Below are positions 57,180 through 64,000 of a stretch of 64,000 bases of DNA, one piece after another. The translations under genes and the position numbers were made by a program. How positions within the stretch are numbered: position 1 is the first letter of the stretch; every line of letters begins with the position of its first letter. The DNA comes from Proteus alimentorum. Lineage in GTDB: Bacteria > Pseudomonadota > Gammaproteobacteria > Enterobacterales > Enterobacteriaceae. The DNA lies in assembly GCF_002607735.1 (NCBI RefSeq), contig NZ_NBVR01000024.1, positions 124,001-188,000 on the forward strand, given 5' to 3'. The notes under the pieces were generated by a model that saw only the letters and a list, made by a program, of their open reading frames with translations, did no database searches and was not told where the DNA came from.

Positions 57180-58253
57180 ATGAAATTCAATACTCAAAAC
57201 AAAATGGATGCTGTATTAGTTGCAGATGCATCCTTAAACACACCACAAAACAACTCAACTCAAGACCAATACAATCGTTTAAAAGATGATGCAACCGTTA
57301 GTGCTTATATGAGCCAGTCTTATATTGCGGTTTCTGTCGCTGATTCTGTTGAAAATGTGAAAGCTCAATTGGTTAATGATTTAAAAGATGAATTAATCCC
57401 AACCTATTTATATGTAGTGGATAAAGATAATTATCTAAATGGGATCTTGCCCGTTAAATCATTATTAATAGCCGCTAATGATCTGTTTGTGTCTGATGTG
57501 ATGCGTCAAACTTTTTTCTCTGTCTCACCAGAACAGAATCGACATGATGTGTATCAACTGATTAGCCATAGCGGTTTAGACAGTGTACCCGTGATGCATT
57601 TTGGAAAATTAGTTGGTGTTTTACGTCCTCAAGATATTGCGGAATTAATTGAAGATGAAAATACACTTGATGCTCAGATGCAAGGTGCAACTTCACCTTT
57701 AGAGCAGCCTTATTTAGAAACCAGCCCTGTAACATTATGGCGTAAACGTGTTGTGTGGTTGTTGATGCTGTTTGTGGCAGAAGCGTATACCAGTACCGTA
57801 TTACATGCTTTTGAAGATAGACTAGAAGCCGCAATTTCATTAGCCTTTTTTATTCCATTGCTGATTGGTACAGGCGGAAATAGTGGTACACAGATCACCT
57901 CAACATTAGTACGTGCTATGGCACTAGGGGAAGTGAGCTTACGTAATGTTTGGTCTGTATTAAGAAAAGAGATAACCACATCCATAATGGTTGCACTGAC
58001 TATGGGGATCGCCGGTTTTGTGCGTGCTTGGTTCCTCGGTGTGGGGATGGAAGTGATGATTGTTGTTGGCTTAACACTTGTTTCAATCACGGTTTGGAGT
58101 GCGATTGTTTCGTCTGTTATTCCAATGGTATTAAAGCGTTTAGGTATTGATCCTGCGGTTGTTTCAGCTCCGTTTATCGCGACGTTAATTGATGGTACAG
58201 GTCTTATTATTTACTTTGAAATCGCATCTCATGTGATGAGCGAGTTTGCTTAA
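57180..58253 (+). CDS. mgtE: MgtE-type magnesium transporter, short form
   Basis: The 357-residue protein has a CBS pair (residues 38-155; SAYMSQSYIAVSVADSVENV, FVSDVMRQTFFSVSPEQNRH). A five-helix pore domain follows with FFIPLLIGTGGNSGTQ and IDPAVVSAPFIATLIDGTGL, which line the Mg2+ path. Typical MgtE is about 450 residues with an N-terminal superhelical domain. That domain is missing here, only about 37 polar residues preceding the CBS pair. The M-box upstream supports Mg control. Confidence 0.92.
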   Translation: MKFNTQNKMDAVLVADASLNTPQNNSTQDQYNRLKDDATVSAYMSQSYIAVSVADSVENVKAQLVNDLKDELIPTYLYVVDKDNYLNGILPVKSLLIAANDLFVSDVMRQTFFSVSPEQNRHDVYQLISHSGLDSVPVMHFGKLVGVLRPQDIAELIEDENTLDAQMQGATSPLEQPYLETSPVTLWRKRVVWLLMLFVAEAYTSTVLHAFEDRLEAAISLAFFIPLLIGTGGNSGTQITSTLVRAMALGEVSLRNVWSVLRKEITTSIMVALTMGIAGFVRAWFLGVGMEVMIVVGLTLVSITVWSAIVSSVIPMVLKRLGIDPAVVSAPFIATLIDGTGLIIYFEIASHVMSEFA

Positions 58254-58281
58254 GGCAATCCCACATATTCATTCTCAAGAT

Positions 58282-58315
58282 AAAGCCGATGTGAATTAAT
58301 CAACACATCGGCTTT
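58282..58315 (+). terminator. Terminator of mgtE
   Basis: AAAGCCGATGTG and CACATCGGCTTT pair perfectly over 12 bases around a 10-base loop and run into ATTTTT. Confidence 0.88.
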
Positions 58316-58332
58316 ATTTTTATCTATGTTTT

Positions 58333-58839
58333 TTAATATTCAATAAACTGCAAAATAGCCTGACAATGACGGCAACGGTATTGTGTCTCTCCGCGCAATA
58401 CTTTGTTATGACGACGAATGGTGAGCTGGTGTTTCTCTTCACAATGGCAAGCATAAGGAAAGGTTTTAGCTTTAACTGCGCTAACATCAAAATGATGGGT
58501 GCGTTTAGCTGAAACTTGTAATACGGTTTCCATCATCCATTTCCACTCTTTCCCATGAGGCGCTACACGACCAAAATGGCGATTAACTAATAAATGCGCT
58601 AATTCATGAGGAATAACTTCTTCAATAAAATTCTGTTTATTTTCAATCAATAATGTAGGATTAATACGGATTTCCCAATTTGCATAATAGGCACTGCCTG
58701 CAATAGTTCCTCTCTGATTATAATGTAGAGTTGGTTCTGGGTAATTTGTATTAAGATAAAGATTAGCCTGCTGCAATTTTTCACGCAGTGTTTGCATAAC
58801 GCTTTGCACTAAGGCAATGGGGACTCTTACCGTTTTCAT
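58333..58839 (-). CDS. sprT: SprT family zinc metalloprotein
   Basis: SprT-like proteins have a zinc-dependent protease fold. The zinc motif is [13 protein letters not shown], and a C-terminal zinc ribbon follows ([23 protein letters not shown]). I take the Met of [10 protein letters not shown] as the start, giving about 168 residues like E. coli SprT. An upstream in-frame Met would add 18 residues with no homology. The cellular target is unclear. Confidence 0.9.
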   Translation of the reverse strand: MKTVRVPIALVQSVMQTLREKLQQANLYLNTNYPEPTLHYNQRGTIAGSAYYANWEIRINPTLLIENKQNFIEEVIPHELAHLLVNRHFGRVAPHGKEWKWMMETVLQVSAKRTHHFDVSAVKAKTFPYACHCEEKHQLTIRRHNKVLRGETQYRCRHCQAILQFIEY

Positions 58840-58944
58840 GTTACAGAGCATATAGCGCCTTATACAAACACGCAATAAAAAGAAAACTTGCACAATATAT
58901 AAATTAACATATTATTAAAAAGTATATTGATTATGGAGTTTACC

Positions 58945-59268
58945 ATGACACAACGAGTTCAACCTGATTTATTAGATGCAATGAAATTGGCGGCTAATGA
59001 AGCGTCTAGCATGCTTAAGACGCTAGGAAATGGCGATCGCCTTTTATTATTGTGTCAGCTAAGTCAGGGCGAAAAAAGTGTGAGTGAATTAGAAGAGAGT
59101 TTAGGTATTCGTCAACCGACACTTTCTCAACAGCTGACCGTTTTGCGCAATGAAGGGTTAGTGAATACTCGTCGTGATGGAAAACGTATCTTTTATTCTA
59201 TTGCTGATGAAAAAGTTCTCATACTACTTAATACGCTTTATCAGCTTTATTGCCCTATAGCAGGTTAA
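58945..59268 (+). CDS. ArsR-family persulfide sensor, BigR/YgaV-like
   Basis: The 107-residue repressor has an ArsR winged helix (SVSELEESLGIRQPTLSQQL). It also has the two cysteines typical of BigR/SqrR/YgaV sensors, in LLLLCQLSQGE and near the C-terminus in LYCPIAG. They form a tetrasulfide link when cells meet reactive sulfur, releasing DNA. I start at 58945 after GGAG (58935-58938). The YeeE/YedE transporter genes follow 3 bases on, which fits sulfur control. Confidence 0.88.
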   Translation: MTQRVQPDLLDAMKLAANEASSMLKTLGNGDRLLLLCQLSQGEKSVSELEESLGIRQPTLSQQLTVLRNEGLVNTRRDGKRIFYSIADEKVLILLNTLYQLYCPIAG

Positions 59269-59271
59269 TTT

Positions 59272-59712
59272 ATGAATATAGATTGGGTTCACTTTACGCC
59301 TTTAAGTGCGGCAATTGGTGGGCTTATGATAGGTGCTGCGGCTGCCATTTTACTGTTATTTAATGGCCGTATTGCAGGAATAAGCGGTATTTTAGGTGGT
59401 GTTTTATCAACAAAACAGCAGGGAAATGGTTGGCGTTGGGCATTTTTATTTGGCATGTTAATCGCACCGACACTGTTTTATTTTTTTGATAAACCCTTAT
59501 CGCCTGTGATTGAAACGTCACCTTGGATGCTAATCATTGCTGGAGTGCTGGTGGGAGCAGGTACGCGTTTAGGTAATGGTTGCACGAGTGGTCATGGTAT
59601 TTGTGGGTTAGCGAGATTATCGCGTCGCTCGATGGTGGCAGTTTTCGTCTTTATGGTGACTGCATTTATTACCGTTTATATTCAGCGCCACGTAATAGGA
59701 ATAGGAGGCTAA
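59272..59712 (+). CDS. YeeE/YedE family sulfur transporter, N-terminal half protein
   Basis: The 146-residue membrane protein has about four helices and the YeeE/YedE signature VGAGTRLGNGCTSGHGICGL ARLSRRS, where a Cys is thought to relay thiosulfate-type substrates. It is one half of the usual fused transporter. The other half follows 4 bases later. It starts 3 bases after the BigR-like stop. Confidence 0.9.
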   Translation: MNIDWVHFTPLSAAIGGLMIGAAAAILLLFNGRIAGISGILGGVLSTKQQGNGWRWAFLFGMLIAPTLFYFFDKPLSPVIETSPWMLIIAGVLVGAGTRLGNGCTSGHGICGLARLSRRSMVAVFVFMVTAFITVYIQRHVIGIGG

Positions 59713-59716
59713 GAAA

Positions 59717-60130
59717 ATGACCAAATTTGTTGCTTTTCTTTGCGGTCTTCTATTCAGTGCAGGATTGATTGTTGGTGGAATGAGCAATCCGCAAAAAATT
59801 CTAGGTTTTCTGGATATTACTGGAAATTGGGATCCCTCTTTATTGATAATCATGGGAGCAGGGCTGGTTGTCAGTGTGATCGGTTACCAACTAACACGCC
59901 GTAGGCAGCAAAGTGTATTAGCATGCCCTTTAAATATCCCGACCAATAAAGCGATTGATAAACCATTAGTGCTTGGTAGTGTATTATTCGGTCTTGGCTG
60001 GGGATTGGCTGGAATTTGTCCTGGCCCTGGATTGGTATTAGCGGGTGCTGGGTTTTATCAAGGTATTTTATTTGTCCTTGCTATGATTGTGGGTTGGCTG
60101 TTAATTGGATTGGTGCGTAAGCCACAATAA
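59717..60130 (+). CDS. YeeE/YedE family sulfur transporter, C-terminal half protein
   Basis: This 137-residue companion half has four helices, GGMSNPQKILGFLDITGNWD, and a Cys-bearing loop GLGWGLAGICPGPGLVLAGA, plus Cys in LACPLNIP. With the preceding gene it makes the complete sulfur-compound channel (PmpA/PmpB-type split). Confidence 0.9.
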   Translation: MTKFVAFLCGLLFSAGLIVGGMSNPQKILGFLDITGNWDPSLLIIMGAGLVVSVIGYQLTRRRQQSVLACPLNIPTNKAIDKPLVLGSVLFGLGWGLAGICPGPGLVLAGAGFYQGILFVLAMIVGWLLIGLVRKPQ

Positions 60131-60167
60131 CAAACTATTTTATACTGATACTCTTAATGAATTAATT

Positions 60168-60193
60168 AAACGGGAAGCCTGTGCTTCCCGTTT
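60168..60193. terminator. Bidirectional terminator between YeeE/YedE genes and bcsC
   Basis: AAACGGGAAGC and GCTTCCCGTTT pair perfectly around CTGT. It lies between convergent stops at 60130 and 60215. Confidence 0.85.
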
Positions 60194-60214
60194 GTGTATT
60201 GAATGCATTGAACG

Positions 60215-63200
60215 TTATTTAAAGTCAGCATAAGGAATAAGAGGATTTGGTGGTAAATCTAAATCACCATTCCAACCATCAAAGGAATAACGTAAGTACA
60301 TTAATGCATGGCTTGGAGTATAGTTTTTTGCTTGTTGAATATCGATAGCTGCACCCATAAACCAATGTGGCGTAATACGATGTTCAACTAATGCTCTTGT
60401 GGTATAACCAAAACCGTTGCTGGCGTCTCCTTCATCAACAGCATCTCGCTCTTGATAATAAAGCCTCATTATCTCTTCTCGATCTTCAGGGCTAAGTTCA
60501 TCCAGATAGTGCTTGAATTTATCGGGAGAAACGAGATTTTGTAAAGGATAGCGCTTTCTGTCATCCGTTTGAGAGTAAGACCAAGAAAGAGCGCCGGACA
60601 ATTCCCAAGACCAGTTTTCAGTACGTTCACGATAATTTATCGGGATCCCTAAAGAGACATATTTTTGAGGGCTATAATAACCACCTTGACCTAAAGTGTA
60701 TCCGCTTAAGTCTTTGTCATAATGCCAAAGCATCGTACTTAACCCGACAGAAACGCGGCGGTTGTTCTCATTGATAAGTTTATAATAATAGCCTCCCATT
60801 CCTCGAACACTGCTATTATCTTCAACATTTTTACCTGCCAATTTATCAATAGAAACCTCGCCCCAATAACCGTCTTTTCCACCTAAGTCATAGCTTCCGC
60901 TTAAACGAACGCCAGTCCTTCTAACACCGCCCCATGTTTGGTTAGTCCAAACATCTCGTTGACCACCAAAAGCAAGTAAAGCGCTATTAACAGGGCGGCG
61001 GTGAATATCAAGTGTCCAGCCTACATTGAAAAGATCATGACTATAGGCGATTTTACCGACCCAATCAGTCACTTCAAAACCCAGTGGTGTTGTACCAAGA
61101 TCCCATTGCCATTGCCCATTTTCCCAGCCAATAGCAGGGCTAACACCAAAGGATTTTTGCTCTAGCGGGAAACAACCCGTGCGGTAACAAGTCCCAAATT
61201 TAGAGTCATAAGGTGATGTATCCAGTTTGCCACTATTAAGATTAACTAAGTCTGCCCGCCAGAAAAAACGACCATCATAAACTGGGTGATTGAGTTGTAA
61301 CATAGTGGTATGGGCGCGTAGTTTTGAATAGCCTTCACTACCACTAGATCCCCAATAATCATGTTCAAGCGTAAATCGCCACTCTTGTTGACGATAAAGC
61401 GCGTCAGTATCTGTGCGTAAACTTCGAGACAGCCAATTATCCTTTTCGTTATTACGCATCAACGTGGTGTACTCAATGTTATCTTTTGGCAATCTATCTG
61501 TTATTGCATCCTTGATCATGGCCTGTTGGTAATAATAGTGAGCTTGCTGACGATGTTGGCCATCACGCTGAAAACGAGCAATATCGCGCAATACTAAAGG
61601 ATCAACATTGTCTGGCTCTGTTTCAATTTGTTGTGCCAAATAAGCAAAATAGTGTTGTGCTTTTTCTGTATTTCCGACTTCTTTTTCAGCATTGGCGACG
61701 CGTCTAATCGAGTTGCTATTAAACTGTCTGGGGGAAAGTGTTTCTATTTTTGCAAGATAGTATTTTGCCTGTGCTTTTTGTCCTTGTGCTAAGGTAACAT
61801 CTGTTGCGCCTAATAGTGCTGTTTCATTGTTAGGTTCTAGATTTAGAGCGGTATGGTAATAACTTAAAGCTTGTTCAAGGTTATTTCGCTCTTGTGCCCA
61901 GTCCGCTAATAGCAAATAAGTCTGAATTTTTTGATCTGGCGGAATATGAGCAAAAAGATAATCAACAGCTTGTTGTTCTTGTCCTTTTGCACGTAAAGAC
62001 TCTGCATGCGCTAATATTTCACCAAAACGTAATCGACTAACTAATGCTTTCATACTCTCACTGCGTTGAGAGAAGGGGATCGTTTTTAGCGTATCAAGAG
62101 CTTGAGTTTCCCGTCCTGTCTTATTGAGATATAGCGCATAGGCATAAAGGCGAGATGCATCATTAGGGAGACGATGATTAAGTTGATTAAAATATGCTTC
62201 AGCCACAGCGTCTTGCTGGGTGATTAATAAATTATCGGCAAGGCGATAAATATTCCAAACATCATTAGGATAATCTTTAGCAATTGCCTTACGTTTTTCA
62301 ATCGCACTAAGGTATTGCTCTTTATGCTCATCATCCGCGGCTAAATCTTGCCTTATACCCGAGATAATATAGTCATAATCTTCTACCAAATTTTTATATT
62401 GTCTTGGCGTTAAACCATTAATAAATTGTTGTGCTTTATCATGTGACTGTTGGCGATAAAGTTTTGCGAGGCTATGTAACGTTGCTGGGTGATTGGGTTG
62501 ATATTTTAAGGCTTGCAAATAATGGCTTTCAGCCAGATCAAATTGGTGCAGTGCAACCGCAACATTGCCTAAACCAATATAAGGCTCGCTTTCATAAGGG
62601 CTTAACTTATTGAGTTGGTTAAAATAACGTTCAGCTAATTCATAATCTTGTTTTAATAGCGCTTCATCACCTTTTGAAAGAAGGTGCCAATATTGGTTGG
62701 CCTGCAACATCGCTCGCCATTGACCACTATTATCATGATTGGGTGATAATTTTAACGCTTGTGACAGATAAAAAATAGCCGCGCCACGTTGATTGCCACG
62801 AGAATAACGGACACCCAAAGCACCTACAATATCCGCATTATCAGGTTGTTGTCGTGCTTTTTGTTTTAAGGTCGCAATCGGCAATGAGGCTACATCTGTT
62901 TTTGGTTTTACCGTGGAAGTCGTACGGGTTGTGTTTGTTATAACCGCTGAGTTTATTGTGGCGTGTTGCTGGTAGAAGCTTGCTATTTTCGCATTCTGAG
63001 GATACTGGCGATAAATATGATCAAGTCTATCCATCTTATCATCGTGAGAAGATTGCATAAGCACTTGAATATAGTCTAGTGCTAACGTCTCATCTGGCGG
63101 TATTCCTCGATAAATCTCATCGTATAAATTTAACGCATCATCATAGCGCCCAGCAGTACGGTAAAGCTGGGCTAGCTGTAATTTTTGCCGATTAACATCC

Positions 63201-63541
63201 GTTGTCAGTGATAAGGTTTTTATTGCACGCTGATATTGCTCCGATTGTGGAAATTGAGCCCCTAATTGGGCAAATAATTGTTGTGCTTTTGCATTGTCCT
63301 TTTGTTTTACAGCAAATTGAATTTGCATTAATAAGATATTAGGATCATTAGGCTTAATTAACGCTAAACGATGCAACGATTGAGCCACTAAAGCTTCATT
63401 TCCCGTGGATGTTCCTAATCTCATTTGCTGTTGTAAAAAAGCTTCCGTTGTCTCTTCACTGGCTTGCGTGACAGGCAAAAAGCCTGTCAGCAAAAAGAGA
63501 GCAATAACAGAGTGGTGATGTGTGTGTGCAAATTGCCACAT
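60215..63541 (-). CDS. bcsC: Cellulose synthase outer-membrane subunit BcsC
   Basis: BcsC guides cellulose through the periplasm and outer membrane. The 1108-residue protein has a signal peptide (cut near VTQA, residue 27). A long TPR solenoid follows (about 30-700, e.g. GDEALLKQDYELAERYFNQL; EPYIGLGNVAVALHQFDLAE), then a C-terminal barrel of about 330 residues (RFTLEHDYWGSSGSEGYSKL; PHWFMGAAIDIQQAKNYTPS). It follows the bcsB stop by 3 bases. Confidence 0.95.
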   Translation of the reverse strand: MWQFAHTHHHSVIALFLLTGFLPVTQASEETTEAFLQQQMRLGTSTGNEALVAQSLHRLALIKPNDPNILLMQIQFAVKQKDNAKAQQLFAQLGAQFPQSEQYQRAIKTLSLTTDVNRQKLQLAQLYRTAGRYDDALNLYDEIYRGIPPDETLALDYIQVLMQSSHDDKMDRLDHIYRQYPQNAKIASFYQQHATINSAVITNTTRTTSTVKPKTDVASLPIATLKQKARQQPDNADIVGALGVRYSRGNQRGAAIFYLSQALKLSPNHDNSGQWRAMLQANQYWHLLSKGDEALLKQDYELAERYFNQLNKLSPYESEPYIGLGNVAVALHQFDLAESHYLQALKYQPNHPATLHSLAKLYRQQSHDKAQQFINGLTPRQYKNLVEDYDYIISGIRQDLAADDEHKEQYLSAIEKRKAIAKDYPNDVWNIYRLADNLLITQQDAVAEAYFNQLNHRLPNDASRLYAYALYLNKTGRETQALDTLKTIPFSQRSESMKALVSRLRFGEILAHAESLRAKGQEQQAVDYLFAHIPPDQKIQTYLLLADWAQERNNLEQALSYYHTALNLEPNNETALLGATDVTLAQGQKAQAKYYLAKIETLSPRQFNSNSIRRVANAEKEVGNTEKAQHYFAYLAQQIETEPDNVDPLVLRDIARFQRDGQHRQQAHYYYQQAMIKDAITDRLPKDNIEYTTLMRNNEKDNWLSRSLRTDTDALYRQQEWRFTLEHDYWGSSGSEGYSKLRAHTTMLQLNHPVYDGRFFWRADLVNLNSGKLDTSPYDSKFGTCYRTGCFPLEQKSFGVSPAIGWENGQWQWDLGTTPLGFEVTDWVGKIAYSHDLFNVGWTLDIHRRPVNSALLAFGGQRDVWTNQTWGGVRRTGVRLSGSYDLGGKDGYWGEVSIDKLAGKNVEDNSSVRGMGGYYYKLINENNRRVSVGLSTMLWHYDKDLSGYTLGQGGYYSPQKYVSLGIPINYRERTENWSWELSGALSWSYSQTDDRKRYPLQNLVSPDKFKHYLDELSPEDREEIMRLYYQERDAVDEGDASNGFGYTTRALVEHRITPHWFMGAAIDIQQAKNYTPSHALMYLRYSFDGWNGDLDLPPNPLIPYADFK

Positions 63542-63544
63542 AGC

Positions 63545-64000
63545 CTAGTCCTTAGCCGCTAAACGACGTTGGCTTCTTATTTTCATTGCTCGCCAAATAA
63601 GAAGAGAGACAAGAATAATGCCGACAATTGCCGCTAAACCAAGCCATATAGGGTGGGAAGAAAACACATACCAAACCTCTTCCCACCAAGGTAAATAACC
63701 GACGAAATAAGTATCACCTACACGCAAGCTATTTACACCAGATTCTCTGACTAATACCACAGAACCATGCATAGCATCACGCTTACCACTGTCACTCATT
63801 GCTTCATTTAACAGTTTGTAACCTTGCGTACTGTCGGCTAATAATGCGACAACGCTACGTTGTGAAAAGAATGGAGATTGGAAACCAATAATCGCCCCCA
63901 TTGATCCTTTTGAGGTCAGAGAGATACGACTATCAGGACGTTTATCAGTCGGTTGATAACTTGTATGGCTAAAGATACTGATTTCTCGAGAAGGTAGCGT
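63545..64000 (-). CDS. bcsB: Cellulose synthase periplasmic subunit BcsB, C-terminal part
   Basis: The frame is open to the right edge of the window, so this is the C-terminal about 151 residues of BcsB. It reads KRPDSRISLTSKGSMGAIIG FQSPFFSQRSVVALLADS, then VGYLPWWEEVWYVFSSHPIW, and a single membrane helix (about 22 residues) before a basic tail. That tail helix anchors BcsB beside BcsA. The internal Met at 63901 is not the real start. Confidence 0.9.
   Translation of the reverse strand, partial: TLPSREISIFSHTSYQPTDKRPDSRISLTSKGSMGAIIGFQSPFFSQRSVVALLADSTQGYKLLNEAMSDSGKRDAMHGSVVLVRESGVNSLRVGDTYFVGYLPWWEEVWYVFSSHPIWLGLAAIVGIILVSLLIWRAMKIRSQRRLAAKD

Noticed and set aside
58892..58929. CAATATA and TATATTG as an operator for the BigR-like gene.
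   Set aside because: The arms are 7 AT-only bases with 24 bases between them, easily found by chance in this sequence.

Overview
The window looks like a chromosome segment of a Proteus species of the P. vulgaris/P. penneri type (Morganellaceae, Gammaproteobacteria). The base composition is AT-rich. The type I L-amino acid deaminase and the pair of chondroitin sulfate ABC lyases (1021 and 1013 residues) read like the Proteus proteins I know, with the signal peptides and catalytic-region motifs intact. The species assignment is an inference from remembered sequences, not a search.

Region 1 (1-9.3 kb) is accessory DNA. It holds a broken symE-like end, an orphan Rhs C-terminal toxin tip overlapping a probable immunity gene, a second symE-like gene and a pentapeptide-repeat protein. 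Then come the L-amino acid deaminase gene, a very AT-rich orphan membrane protein, a small HTH regulator behind a palindromic operator, a secreted ankyrin protein, a dead phage-type CI repressor and a frameshifted gene.

Region 2 (9.3-39.8 kb) is a chondroitin sulfate utilisation island in three transcription blocks around a DeoR/AgaR-type regulator. Leftward block A runs anaerobic sulfatase-maturating enzyme, sulfatase, DUF2264 protein, then kbaY, kdgK, eda and a DJ-1/PfpI protein. Rightward block B runs agaR, kbaZ, agaS, a four-part mannose-family PTS, the GalNAc-6-P deacetylase, kduI, kduD and a GH105 unsaturated glucuronyl hydrolase. Leftward block C runs a Tat-exported sulfatase, a KdgM-type porin, an autotransporter, the ABC endolyase and the ABC exolyase. 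Read together: polymer is cut by the lyases, unsaturated disaccharides pass the porin, sulfate is removed in the periplasm, and sugars enter by the PTS. The GH105 enzyme has no signal peptide, so it must cut the disaccharide in the cytoplasm. The uronate half flows through KduI, KduD, KdgK and Eda. The amino sugar half flows through AgaA, AgaS and KbaY/KbaZ. Clusters of GAAAG/CTTTC repeats at several promoters suggest one regulon. Between blocks B and C lies a tandem duplication that looks like two Hok/Sok-type I toxin-antitoxin units not open to ordinary gene calling.

Region 3 (39.8-64 kb) is mostly core-like: GNAT, a small YadA-like adhesin, an RpiR regulator, cytochrome b561 with YceI, a penicillin V acylase homologue, a K+ channel, tehB, a ClC channel, an AlsT-type symporter, an aldehyde dehydrogenase, hcp-hcr, mgtE behind an M-box riboswitch, sprT, a BigR-like sensor with a split YeeE/YedE transporter, and the bcsC and bcsB ends of a cellulose operon running off the right edge. 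NsrR-type palindromes precede both tehB and hcp, linking them to nitric oxide stress. I saw no tRNA, rRNA, CRISPR array or complete insertion sequence.
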